From Pyrinomonadaceae bacterium (lineage in GTDB: Bacteria; Acidobacteriota; Blastocatellia; Pyrinomonadales; Pyrinomonadaceae): a DNA stretch of 64,000 nucleotides. A program made the position numbers and the translations under genes. Position 1 is the first letter of the stretch; every line of letters begins with the position of its first letter. The stretch is taken from assembly GCA_028284415.1 (NCBI GenBank), contig JANQRU010000001.1:744001-808000 (forward strand), written 5' to 3'. Below, piece by piece: positions 8,127 to 16,428 of the stretch. The notes beneath the pieces are model-generated. The model was not told the origin of the DNA, searched no databases, and was given only the letters and a program-made list of their open reading frames with translations.

Positions 8127-8156
8127 GCCCGATGTTTGTGACCATCGGGCTTTTTT
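8127..8156 (+). terminator. intrinsic terminator
   Basis: GCCCGATG (8127-8134) pairs perfectly with CATCGGGC (8143-8150), followed by six T. Confidence 0.9.
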
Positions 8157-8202
8157 CGTTTTTCAAAACCCTAAAATTAGCGTAAAATGATGTTTAGTTT
8201 TT

Positions 8203-8255
8203 AGATGTCAGATGTTGGATGTTAGCTAAAAACTATCAGCTAACATCTGACATCT
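8203..8255. repeat. 7-bp tandem repeat forming an inverted repeat
   Basis: Heptamers AGATGTC, AGATGTT and GGATGTT run from 8203 to 8223. The segment 8242-8255 (aacatctgacatct) is the reverse complement of 8203-8216, and GTTAGCT (8221-8227) pairs with AGCTAAC (8238-8244), so the block can fold into a hairpin followed by TTTTTAATTTTT. It is one of three heptamer-repeat loci in the window. Confidence 0.8.
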
Positions 8256-8269
8256 TTTTAATTTTTATT

Positions 8270-8872
8270 ATGGTAAAAGATGGTATTCCATTTGTAATAA
8301 TTCCGATAATTATCGCTCTGATTTTTGCATATTTTCAGATTTGGATAGCAGTGGCTATCTTTGTTTTGCTCGCGGCTTTTATGGCTTTCTTTTTTCGTGA
8401 TCCGCATCGCACTATTCCTACTGAGCCAAATTTAATCGTGTCAGCAGCAGATGGTAAGGTTACGAAGATTGAAGATAGAGAAGACGGAAAGTTTGTTAGC
8501 GTTTTTTTGTCACCACTTGATGTACATATCAATCGTTCTCCAATTGCCGGAAAGGTTAAAAATGTAAAACTTTTCAAAGGAAAAAAAGCACCTGCAACCA
8601 GCAATGAAGCTAGTAAAACAAACGAAAGAAATGCTTTGACTATCGAAGGCGAAAAAATGACTGTTGTTTGCACACAGATAGTTGGTATTCTCGCTCGCAG
8701 AATCGTCTGCTGGAGCAAAGTTGGGGAAAGTTTAGAAAGAGGTCAAAGATTTGGACTTATAAAATTTGGCTCAAGAACCGATCTTTTAATGCCCAAAAAT
8801 GTCGATATAAAAGTTAAAGTTGGAGACCGGGTTGTTGGCGGTGAAACTATAATTGGAAAACTCATAGAATAA
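8270..8872 (+). CDS. psd: phosphatidylserine decarboxylase (short, proenzyme type)
   Basis: 200 residues from ATG 8270. A frame open to 8219 would start inside the heptamer repeat, so I reject that start. It converts phosphatidylserine to phosphatidylethanolamine. One or two N-terminal membrane segments (about 6-42) precede FRDPHR, SAADGKV (58-64), SPLDVHINRSP (81-91) and FGSRTD (166-171). Cleavage between G167 and S168 should create the pyruvoyl group. The short length is typical of the archaeal-type/acidobacterial form. pssA follows 23 bp later. Confidence 0.92.
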   Translation: MVKDGIPFVIIPIIIALIFAYFQIWIAVAIFVLLAAFMAFFFRDPHRTIPTEPNLIVSAADGKVTKIEDREDGKFVSVFLSPLDVHINRSPIAGKVKNVKLFKGKKAPATSNEASKTNERNALTIEGEKMTVVCTQIVGILARRIVCWSKVGESLERGQRFGLIKFGSRTDLLMPKNVDIKVKVGDRVVGGETIIGKLIE

Positions 8873-8875
8873 ATC

Positions 8876-8884
8876 TGTTATAAT
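8876..8884 (+). promoter_or_regulatory. possible extended -10 promoter in front of pssA
   Basis: TGTTATAAT (extended -10) lies right after the psd stop, 11 bp before the pssA ATG. There is no good -35. It could give a nearly leaderless pssA message, but pssA may simply be read through from psd. Confidence 0.35.
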
Positions 8885-8895
8885 TAAAAGTCTTA

Positions 8896-9762
8896 ATGGA
8901 AAACGAAGAAAATAAACATGTTCATAAAGGAATAAAAAAAGGTCTGTACCTTATTCCAACTGCTTTTACAGCGGCAAATATAGGTATGGGTTTTTTGGCT
9001 ATCTTGTCTTCTGTTAGGGGATTTCAAATAGTTGCGGCAAGCCCTGAACAAGCGGCTATCTACTTTGATTATGCAGCTAAAGCAATTGGTCTAGCTATTC
9101 TTTTCGATACTCTTGATGGTCGCCTCGCACGTATGACAAAAACCTCAACAGAGTTAGGCGTCCAATTAGATTCTCTTGCAGACGCTTTAACATTTGGGAT
9201 AGCTCCAGTTGTCTTAGCTTACACATGGGGAATTGGTGCTGTTTTCGAAGAATCAACCTCAGTTCATAAAGTCGGTTTATTTGTATTGTTCATCTACCTA
9301 ATGTGTGGGGTTTTACGTTTAGCCAGATTCAATATCCAAGCAACTCGTCCAAGAGTTTTAAGAGAAGGCACACCAAAAGTTGATAAAAAGAATTTTGTCG
9401 GGTTACCAATTCCACCAGCCGCAGGACTAATCGCTGCAATAATTCATTTTATCCCGATGCCTTTAAATATATACAATACAGGTCTCGCCCGATTTTATGG
9501 GACGATCTTGATGGTCTTGTTGCCTGTCTTAGGTCTTCTAATGGTCAGCACTATTCGCTACACAAGCTTTAAAAATCTCGGCACTGGCAGAAACAATCTC
9601 TATTTGATTCTGATTCTAGGGACATTTGGTATGCTGGTCTGGCTTTACTCGCATTATGTTTTACTCATTTTGGCAGGCTTGTACGTCTCGCACGGACTTA
9701 TTTGGTATGTTGCAACCCTATTTAGACCCAGAAAAAGAGCCGAAGTAGAAGCAAGCAGCTGA
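8896..9762 (+). CDS. pssA: CDP-diacylglycerol-serine O-phosphatidyltransferase
   Basis: 288 residues. An integral membrane CDP-alcohol phosphatidyltransferase that makes phosphatidylserine, the substrate of the neighbouring Psd. The catalytic signature DG-x2-AR-x8-G-x3-D-x3-D is exact (D74, G75, A78, R79, G88, D92, D96). Several hydrophobic segments follow, ending in an arginine-rich tail. The pairing with psd 23 bp upstream supports serine as the alcohol rather than inositol or glycerol phosphate. Confidence 0.93.
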   Translation: MENEENKHVHKGIKKGLYLIPTAFTAANIGMGFLAILSSVRGFQIVAASPEQAAIYFDYAAKAIGLAILFDTLDGRLARMTKTSTELGVQLDSLADALTFGIAPVVLAYTWGIGAVFEESTSVHKVGLFVLFIYLMCGVLRLARFNIQATRPRVLREGTPKVDKKNFVGLPIPPAAGLIAAIIHFIPMPLNIYNTGLARFYGTILMVLLPVLGLLMVSTIRYTSFKNLGTGRNNLYLILILGTFGMLVWLYSHYVLLILAGLYVSHGLIWYVATLFRPRKRAEVEASS

Positions 9763-9797
9763 AAGAAGAATCTTTCCACTTATTTTCTGATTCAAAA

Positions 9798-10436
9798 ATG
9801 AACTCCGATAAAAAAAAGCACACAAAAGAAATTATCAAACGCCTTAAAAAAGAATATCCCGATGCACATTGTGCATTAAATCATACCAACGCTTTCGAAC
9901 TACTAATAGCCACAATCCTCTCTGCACAATGCACAGACGAACGTGTAAATAAAGTAACGGCTGACCTATTCCGAAAATACAACTCTCCCGAAAATTATGT
10001 AAATGTCCCCCAAGAAGAATTAGAACAAGATATACGCTCAACCGGCTTTTACAGAAACAAAGCAAAAAACATACAAGCAACCAGCCAAAAAATTATTGAC
10101 GATTTTAACGGTGAAATTCCAAAAGATATGGATAAGCTTTTGACACTTAACGGTGTAGCCAGAAAAACAGCCAATGTTGTCTTAGGAAATGCCTTCGGAA
10201 TTGCATCAGGAGTTGTAGTAGATACTCATGTCAAGAGGCTTTCAAACAGGTTAGGTTTAACTCAGGAATCCAACCCTGTAAAAATTGAAAATGATCTACA
10301 GGAGTTAGTTCCCAAGAAGGACTGGGTTATGTTTTCACATTGGCTGATTTGGCACGGAAGAGCCATATGCAAAGCTCGCAAGCCTAATTGTGAAAATTGT
10401 GTTTTAGAAGATATTTGCCCGAAAGTAGGAGTCTAG
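9798..10436 (+). CDS. nth: endonuclease III
   Basis: 212 residues. A bifunctional DNA glycosylase/AP lyase for oxidised pyrimidines in base-excision repair. The helix-hairpin-helix LNGVARKTA (117-125) holds the catalytic lysine K123; the catalytic aspartate is D142 in VVDTHVKRLSNRLG. The C-terminal [4Fe-4S] motif is complete with C-x6-C-x2-C-x5-C spacing (C191, C198, C201, C207). It follows pssA by 35 bp on the same strand. Confidence 0.96.
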   Translation: MNSDKKKHTKEIIKRLKKEYPDAHCALNHTNAFELLIATILSAQCTDERVNKVTADLFRKYNSPENYVNVPQEELEQDIRSTGFYRNKAKNIQATSQKIIDDFNGEIPKDMDKLLTLNGVARKTANVVLGNAFGIASGVVVDTHVKRLSNRLGLTQESNPVKIENDLQELVPKKDWVMFSHWLIWHGRAICKARKPNCENCVLEDICPKVGV

Positions 10437-10464
10437 ATTTTTTGTTACTAAAAAAACTATTAAT

Positions 10465-11337
10465 TTACCTGACCGCAAAACTTATTCTGTAGGTCGCGTT
10501 TCCTCTAGTTCCACCAACAGTGATCCTATATTTCCCATTCACAGGAAGCTGTCCGCTCCAACTTGTTCTTCCTGAAGCTAATCTTCTACCATTTGGAGCG
10601 ACAACATTAAACACTGCATTTGCTTCAATAGAACTGATGCTAACACTCATTAATTGTCCGCCACTAGCACCTAGAATATATGTATTTCTCTCACCTCTGA
10701 TTACTGCATTCGAGTAACTTGCGGAACTTCTGCCCTTACGAAATCTAACTACTGTTGTGAGTCCTCTTCCGCTAGATATAGGTTTTTCTACTTCTTTTGC
10801 TGAGACTGCAAAAGTTATGTTGTAGGTCGCATTACCTCGGGTTGGAGTCACAGATATTCGGTATTTGCCCGAGGATGGAAGAACACTATTATATCTTTTT
10901 ATTCCTTCACCATCTGACGCTGCACCTATCGTTCTACCATTCGGAGCAATTACTCGAAAAACAGCATTATTTTCGGTTGAATTAATTCTGACAGACATAT
11001 TCTGTCCTCTACTTGCTTCTAGAATATAGATATTTGAAGTTCCGCGTACTACAGCATTTGAATATGATCGAGACGTTCTACCTTTACCGAATCTTACAAC
11101 AGTTGTGATGTCTCTAGCTTGAGGAACCTCAGAATCTTCTTCGTCCTGTAATTCAGGTTCATCAATTGCTATTCCTAAATCAATTTCTTCTTCAGATTCT
11201 TGAGTAACTTCCTCGGTATCTCCATCTCCTCTGGCAGGAGTTGAGTCGTCTGATGCTTGTCGAAACAAATTACAACCTATGGAAACTACTAAGACTAAAA
11301 ATAGTATTATTAATAAATTAACTTTATTGGGGTACAT
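10465..11337 (-). CDS. lipoprotein with two tandem beta-sandwich repeats
   Basis: 290 residues. The signal sequence ends in a lipobox (VSIG-C22). Then come an acidic linker rich in E and D (about 30-75) and two homologous modules of about 85-100 residues, each starting TTVVRF.KGR(T/S)S.SYSNAV(V/I)RG and containing Y-I-L-(E/G)-A-S-(R/G)-G-Q-(N/L)-M-S-V, A-V-F-(R/N)-V-(I/V)-A-P-N-G-R and G-K-Y-R-I-(S/T)-V. The pattern resembles bacterial pre-peptidase C-terminal (PPC)-like domains. Probably a lipid-anchored surface or periplasmic protein. It is convergent with nth. Confidence 0.82.
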   Translation of the reverse strand: MYPNKVNLLIILFLVLVVSIGCNLFRQASDDSTPARGDGDTEEVTQESEEEIDLGIAIDEPELQDEEDSEVPQARDITTVVRFGKGRTSRSYSNAVVRGTSNIYILEASRGQNMSVRINSTENNAVFRVIAPNGRTIGAASDGEGIKRYNSVLPSSGKYRISVTPTRGNATYNITFAVSAKEVEKPISSGRGLTTVVRFRKGRSSASYSNAVIRGERNTYILGASGGQLMSVSISSIEANAVFNVVAPNGRRLASGRTSWSGQLPVNGKYRITVGGTRGNATYRISFAVR

Positions 11338-11389
11338 AATTGTAATTTTCTAATCGGTTTATCCAATGCAATTTTATAAAAGAACCCTA

Positions 11390-11971
11390 CTAAAATTCTA
11401 TTCCGCGTTGTGCATAGATGCCGGCATGAAATGGATGTTTGACCTCTTTCATTTCGGTTACAAGATCAGCCATTTCAATCAATTCATCCGGTGCATTACG
11501 ACCTGATAAAACAATATGTAATGCAGGTTGTTTTTCTCTGACTGCATTAATTTCATCTAAAACTTTATTTAAGTCAAGAAATTTATAGTCTAAGACGTAA
11601 ACAAGCTCATCAAATACAAGCAAATCATAGTCTTCGGAATGCATTTTCTCTAAGCATAAAGCCCAAGTTTCCTCTGAAGTTTTTATATCTTGCTCGGGGT
11701 TTTTTGTGTCCCAAGTAAACCCATCTCCCATCGTATGAACTTCGACACCTAATTTTTCAAGCGAAACATGCTCACCATAACGGTCATTTTTGGACTTCAT
11801 AAATTGAATCATACAACAATTCAAACCCTGACCTGCTGCTCGAACAAGTAAACCAATTGAGCATGTCGTCTTACCCTTGCCATCTCCCGTATTTACAATC
11901 AATAGCCCTTTGGTTTTCTCTTTGTAGTCATCACGCCGCCACTTATATTTTTTTTCCGTTGTTTCTGACAT
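11390..11971 (-). CDS. cobO: cob(I)yrinic acid a,c-diamide adenosyltransferase
   Basis: 193 residues. CobO/BtuR-type ATP:corrinoid adenosyltransferase: the P-loop GDGKGKTT (29-36) sits after a basic N-terminus, followed by RAAGQGL, IQFMKS and the Walker B-like YDLLVFDEL. It adenosylates cobalt in cobalamin synthesis or salvage. No other cobalamin genes are in the window and no cobalamin riboswitch is recognisable in its 100-bp leader, so salvage is as likely as synthesis. Confidence 0.92.
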   Translation of the reverse strand: MSETTEKKYKWRRDDYKEKTKGLLIVNTGDGKGKTTCSIGLLVRAAGQGLNCCMIQFMKSKNDRYGEHVSLEKLGVEVHTMGDGFTWDTKNPEQDIKTSEETWALCLEKMHSEDYDLLVFDELVYVLDYKFLDLNKVLDEINAVREKQPALHIVLSGRNAPDELIEMADLVTEMKEVKHPFHAGIYAQRGIEF

Positions 11972-11994
11972 TTTTTACCTTCCCTTTGTTCAAT

Positions 11995-12041
11995 AAATAA
12001 AAAACGGATTACATAAACAAAACTTCGTTTACGAAAATCCG
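11995..12041 (-). terminator. terminator of the rimP-nrnA operon
   Basis: CGGATT (12005-12010) pairs with AATCCG (12036-12041), with further GTAAAC/GTTTAT pairing inside. On the minus strand it is followed by a long T-rich tract (TTTTTTATTTATT). It separates nrnA from cobO. Confidence 0.8.
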
Positions 12042-12078
12042 CTGTTAAATTTCAAATAAATTTTATTTTCTTATACTC

Positions 12079-13083
12079 TTAAGCTAAGCTCAACTCAAAC
12101 TCTTCTTTTATTTGTATAGGCTTTTGTTTATCCATCTTTTTAATAGCTTCTACAATAGCAGAAACTAGTTCACTTTCTCTCTTATCCCAGTTTCCTTCAA
12201 CCCGGCAGCCAGCAGCATTTTTATGCCCGCCACCATCAAATGATTCAGCAATACTGGCAACATTTAAATCACCTTTTGAACGCAAGCTAACGCGATACGA
12301 ATTGGGTTCAACTTCACGCATATAAACTGAAGCGAAAACTTCTTTGGCGACCAGCGGCATATTCACAAAACCGTTGTTATCTCCATCAACTGCTCCTGTT
12401 TCTTCAACCATTTCGAGAGTTTGACGCATGAAAGCAACTTTTCCCGTTTCATCCCGTTTAACTGTAGCCATTACTTTTTGCATCAAGGCAACACGACTCC
12501 AAGAATAACTGTTGTAAACGACTTCCGAAATTGCAGATGGTTCAACACCAGCTTTTACAAGCTCAGATGCTACTTTCAATGTTCTGTCTGTTGTATTTGG
12601 AAAATGGAAAGAACCTGTGTCCGTTACAAGTGCTAAGTAAACGCATTCGGCTATTTCCTTTGTAACTCTTCCGCCAATAGCCTTACAAAGGTTATAAATC
12701 ATTTCACCGACTGCTGATGCAGTTGGATCAATCCAGTTTATAGTTCCGAAATGCTCACAGGTTGCATGATGATCAATGTTCACAACAAATTGCTCATCGA
12801 GCCTTGCTATGCCGGGGCGTTTAATGTCAGAACACTCCATCACAAAAACAGCGTCATATTCACGATCAATCTCAGAAACCTTTCTAATATCTCCGGCTCC
12901 TGGAAGTTGCAAATAAGAACTTGGAACATCATCGCGGGCAATGATCTCTGAATCCTTGTCCAAAGAACGCAAAAGCCAGTTTAATCCCAGCGAAGAACCG
13001 ATTCCATCCCCATCGGGTCTGACATGGGTTGTTATCGCAAATTTATTATTATTTTCAATTAACTCAACTACTTGACTTAACAT
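12079..13083 (-). CDS. nrnA: DHH-family oligoribonuclease / pAp phosphatase
   Basis: 334 residues. DHH-DHHA1 phosphoesterase: THVRPDGDGIGS (19-30), the diagnostic DHH triad at 104-106 and the DHHA1 GGGHKNAAG near residue 290. NrnA degrades nanoRNAs to mononucleotides and dephosphorylates 3'-phosphoadenosine 5'-phosphate. It is the last gene after rimP-nusA-infB-rbfA, a placement common in Firmicutes and several other phyla. A hairpin lies between rbfA and this gene. Confidence 0.92.
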   Translation of the reverse strand: MLSQVVELIENNNKFAITTHVRPDGDGIGSSLGLNWLLRSLDKDSEIIARDDVPSSYLQLPGAGDIRKVSEIDREYDAVFVMECSDIKRPGIARLDEQFVVNIDHHATCEHFGTINWIDPTASAVGEMIYNLCKAIGGRVTKEIAECVYLALVTDTGSFHFPNTTDRTLKVASELVKAGVEPSAISEVVYNSYSWSRVALMQKVMATVKRDETGKVAFMRQTLEMVEETGAVDGDNNGFVNMPLVAKEVFASVYMREVEPNSYRVSLRSKGDLNVASIAESFDGGGHKNAAGCRVEGNWDKRESELVSAIVEAIKKMDKQKPIQIKEEFELSLA

Positions 13084-13112
13084 CTTAAAAATCTGTAGTT
13101 CGAAGAAATAAA

Positions 13113-13152
13113 TTTATAGTCAGAATTTTAAAGATGAATTCATGACTATAAA
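13113..13152 (-). terminator. hairpin between rbfA and nrnA (attenuator or processing site)
   Basis: TTTATAGTCA (13113-13122) pairs with TGACTATAAA (13143-13152), and GAATT with AATTC just inside. The minus-strand tail is ATTTATTTCTTCG, only partly U-rich. The right arm overlaps the rbfA stop. It may lower nrnA expression relative to the upstream genes. Confidence 0.45.
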
Positions 13153-13520
13153 CTATTCTCTTCATTTCCTTTTTCAAAATTTTCTTTTGTAGATAAATTA
13201 TCTAAAATCTCTTCTATGCGAGTAGCATTTTCTTCTACTGTATCGCGTGCAAAATGTAACTGCGGTGCGTAACGTAAATCCAAATTCAGAGCGACTTGTT
13301 GACGAACATAAGTTGCAGCTCTTGAAAGAGCCTTCAAAGCATCATTTATTTCAGACTCATCTCCATCAACCAGCACATATACATTTGCATTTCTTAAATT
13401 TTCTGAAACAGTTACATCTGTCACGGTGACTGTTTGAAGCCTTGGGTCTTCCAACTCAAAACCAACTATTTCAGCAACCGCTTCTTTCAAGGTTTCAGCT
13501 AATCTTTCTGCTCGATGCAT
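13146..13520 (-). CDS. rbfA: 30S ribosome-binding factor A
   Basis: 124 residues. KH-like-fold factor for late maturation of 16S rRNA and cold adaptation. The N-terminal MHRAERLAETLKEAVAEIVGFELEDPRL and the following VTVTDVTVSENLRNANVYV are typical. The C-terminal tail beyond residue 105 is short and charged. It follows infB by 54 bp, the usual order. Confidence 0.93.
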   Translation of the reverse strand: MHRAERLAETLKEAVAEIVGFELEDPRLQTVTVTDVTVSENLRNANVYVLVDGDESEINDALKALSRAATYVRQQVALNLDLRYAPQLHFARDTVEENATRIEEILDNLSTKENFEKGNEENSL

Positions 13521-13574
13521 ACTTCTTTTAACTTATTAAAGAAATTACGAATTCAATCTATTTTCTCTTTTTTG

Positions 13575-16367
13575 TTATTCCAGTTCAGTTGGAGCAATTT
13601 CTTCAATAATGAAAGCTTCTATTTCATCGTTAACTTTAATGTCATTAAAATTAACTAGACTCATACCGCATTCAAATCCTTGTTTAACTTCATTTGTATC
13701 GTCCTTGAAGCGTTTCAGGGATGCGATGTCTCCTTCCCAAATCACAACACCATCACGTATAAGTCGGGCTTTTGCCTGACGACGTATGAGTCCATCGGTA
13801 ACGCGACAGCCAGCAATGGTTCCAACTTTAGAAACTTTATAAGTTTCCTGAACAAGAGCTTTACCAAGAATAACTTCTTTCTCAATCGCATCTAACATTC
13901 CGATCATTGCAGCCTTAATTTCTTCTTCAACTTTGTAAATGATCGAGTGTAAGCGAATATCAACTTCTTCTTGTTTGGCTGTTTCAACAGCTCTAACTCC
14001 CGGACGAACATTGAATCCAATGATTACGACAGCGGTTGAGTCTTGCTCTGATTGAGTAGCTGAAGCGAGAAGCACGTCAGATTCTGTAATTGCGCCAACC
14101 CCCGAACGTATCACTCTAACTTTTACTTTCTCAGTTGAAAGTTTTTCGAGAGTTGCTCTAAGCACTTCTACAGAACCTTGTACGTCTGCTTTTAGAATTA
14201 CGAGAAGTTCTTTAATGTCTGCGAGTCCGAGAGATTCAATACCACGTTTAGTGGTTTTGAGCATAGCAATTTGTCTGGCTTGTTGCTGACGTTGATTAGC
14301 AATTGTTTGAGCTTTATCTATGTTTGATACAGCTTGGAAAATGTCCCCTGCTTGTGGAACCCCTTGCAACCCTAAAACTTCAACAGGTGTTGCCGGTTCT
14401 ACGGTTTCGACCTTTTCACCGCGGTCAGAAAACATTGCACGAACTTTTCCATAAAACTGACCAACAATGAATGGATCACCGATATTTAACGTTCCTTGCT
14501 GAACCAAAATAGTTCCAACAGAACCACGACCCTTATCAAGTTTCGCCTCTAAAACAACACCGGAAGCTCGACGTGTTGGACTTGCCATGAGCTCCATGAT
14601 GTCTGATTGCAACAAGACAGTTTCAAGCAAAGTATCCAAATTGGTGTGATTTTTTGCAGAAACCTCTACCATCTCAACATCCCCACCCCAATCTACTGGT
14701 TGCAGACCATGCGTTGATAGCTCAGTTTTTACTTTATCAGGATTAGCTCCGGGCTTATCAATTTTATTGATAGCAACAATTAACGGAACATCAGCAGCTT
14801 TTGAATGTTCAATCGCTTCAACTGTTTGAGGCATCACACCATCATCAGCCGCCACGACTAAAATAACAATATCGGTAGCTTTTGCCCCCCTGGCACGCAT
14901 CATTGTAAATGCTTCGTGACCGGGTGTATCTAAGAAAACTAATCTACGTTTTTCGTCCGGATTATCTGGATTCGGTACATAAACTGAATACGCACCAATG
15001 TGCTGTGTAATCCCCCCTGCTTCACCCTCGGCAACATTATCCGAGCGGATGGAGTCTAGAAGCGACGTTTTACCGTGGTCAACGTGTCCCATTACAGTAA
15101 CAACCGGAGGTCGGGAAACTTCTATATCATCCGAATCAGCCGCTATCAGCTCTTCAAACTCTTGTTCGATGACCATTTCTTCAAATGGTACAAATTGAAC
15201 ATCGAAGCCAAACTTCTTACCCAATTCTTCAGCAACATCCTCACCAACCGGTTGGTTCAAAGTTGCGAAAATGCCTTTTTTGACCAACAGTTGAACAATA
15301 TCTCTCGGTGTAACGCCAATACCTTCCGCAAATTCCCGAATTGTCGCACCTTCGGTTAGTCGAACTTCTTTTAATGCCTCTTTGCTAACCTTTCCAACTT
15401 GATCAAAGATTCTTTCTTCAATCGAACGTTTGCGTGGTGCTTCAAATTCTTTCTCTTGGAATTTATCTCTATCACCATAATTCCTTCCACCTTTTCTGCC
15501 TCCGCGTCCGCGTCTATTAGCACTTGGTGGCGGAGTATATACAGTTTTTGGTGTTGAGGTCTCTCCCTCTGTAGCTTTAAGTTTACGTTTTTTAGAACCT
15601 TTGCGATCTCGCTTTTTAGCCTTGGTTCTTTCCGTTTGTAAATCTTCAGCTGTTGGCTTTGGAGTTACGATTCTCTCACCTTTTTTTATTCCAAGCTTGA
15701 GAGCCTCTTTAGTAAGTTTAAGCCTTTTTACACGTCTTCCTGATTTGGGTTCTTTCTCTTTATCTTTCTGTTCGTCAGTTTTTTCTTCTTTTTCCTCAGG
15801 TGTCTCTTCTTCTTTCTCTTCAACAACTTCTTTTTTCTTAAGCTTAAGTTTGCGAGTTCTGGTCTTTTTAGAAGCTTTTTCTTCTTTCTCAGGCTTCTCT
15901 TCTTCTTTTTCTTCTTCTTTTGCAGGAGGCTCTTCCTCTTCCTTTTCGGGAATCTCTTCTTTTGGCTCTTCTTCTTCTTTTGGTTTGGTTACTTTCTTTT
16001 TAAGTTTTAAGACTTTCTTTGTTTCTTTCTTGGCTGTTTCCTCTTTTTCTTCAAGAATTTTATCCTGCTTGTCGTCGGATTTATCAACTTTCTCTTTTTC
16101 GACCTCTTCAGCCGGAGCTTCTTCAGCAACAGGTTTTTCAACCTTTTTGATCTTTTTCTTTTTAATTACTTTAATCGCACGCTTTGGAGCTTTCTCAACT
16201 TTGGGAAAGTATTTATTTCGCACTTTATCCGCTAACTCTTTTGTGACAGAGTTCGACGGAACGCTCACATCGACCCCCTCTCGCCGCAGGTCTTCAATGA
16301 TGCGCTTCGTGTCTTGTTTTACTTCTCTAGCTAAGTCGTAAATACGAACTTTTTTGCTTACAGCCAT
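13575..16367 (-). CDS. infB: translation initiation factor IF-2
   Basis: 930 residues. Order of domains: an IF2N motif at 1-50 ([22 protein letters not shown]), a long K/E-rich low-complexity region (about 60-280), an RG-rich stretch ([16 protein letters not shown]), a second IF2N (about 345-395), the GTPase with [17 protein letters not shown] and NKID, then the beta-barrel and C-terminal fMet-tRNA-binding domains. It positions initiator tRNA on the 30S subunit. The long plus-strand serine-rich frame 15601-16341 is only the complement of the K/E-rich repeats. Confidence 0.98.
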   Translation of the reverse strand: MAVSKKVRIYDLAREVKQDTKRIIEDLRREGVDVSVPSNSVTKELADKVRNKYFPKVEKAPKRAIKVIKKKKIKKVEKPVAEEAPAEEVEKEKVDKSDDKQDKILEEKEETAKKETKKVLKLKKKVTKPKEEEEPKEEIPEKEEEEPPAKEEEKEEEKPEKEEKASKKTRTRKLKLKKKEVVEEKEEETPEEKEEKTDEQKDKEKEPKSGRRVKRLKLTKEALKLGIKKGERIVTPKPTAEDLQTERTKAKKRDRKGSKKRKLKATEGETSTPKTVYTPPPSANRRGRGGRKGGRNYGDRDKFQEKEFEAPRKRSIEERIFDQVGKVSKEALKEVRLTEGATIREFAEGIGVTPRDIVQLLVKKGIFATLNQPVGEDVAEELGKKFGFDVQFVPFEEMVIEQEFEELIAADSDDIEVSRPPVVTVMGHVDHGKTSLLDSIRSDNVAEGEAGGITQHIGAYSVYVPNPDNPDEKRRLVFLDTPGHEAFTMMRARGAKATDIVILVVAADDGVMPQTVEAIEHSKAADVPLIVAINKIDKPGANPDKVKTELSTHGLQPVDWGGDVEMVEVSAKNHTNLDTLLETVLLQSDIMELMASPTRRASGVVLEAKLDKGRGSVGTILVQQGTLNIGDPFIVGQFYGKVRAMFSDRGEKVETVEPATPVEVLGLQGVPQAGDIFQAVSNIDKAQTIANQRQQQARQIAMLKTTKRGIESLGLADIKELLVILKADVQGSVEVLRATLEKLSTEKVKVRVIRSGVGAITESDVLLASATQSEQDSTAVVIIGFNVRPGVRAVETAKQEEVDIRLHSIIYKVEEEIKAAMIGMLDAIEKEVILGKALVQETYKVSKVGTIAGCRVTDGLIRRQAKARLIRDGVVIWEGDIASLKRFKDDTNEVKQGFECGMSLVNFNDIKVNDEIEAFIIEEIAPTELE

Positions 16368-16428
16368 ATAAATTTACAAATTTTAACTAATTACAAATGT
16401 TACAGATTATTTCCTTATGCTCTGTAAA

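Noticed and set aside
8219-8269. An upstream start for psd
   Set aside because: The extra 17 residues come from the heptamer repeat and have no ribosome site; ATG 8270 gives the usual length.
11972-12078. Cobalamin riboswitch before cobO
   Set aside because: The 107-bp gap contains the upstream operon's terminator and no recognisable B12-box; it is too short for a full riboswitch.
15601-16341. A 246-residue serine/phenylalanine-rich plus-strand frame
   Set aside because: It is the complement of the K/E-rich region of infB; low complexity in infB keeps the opposite strand open.
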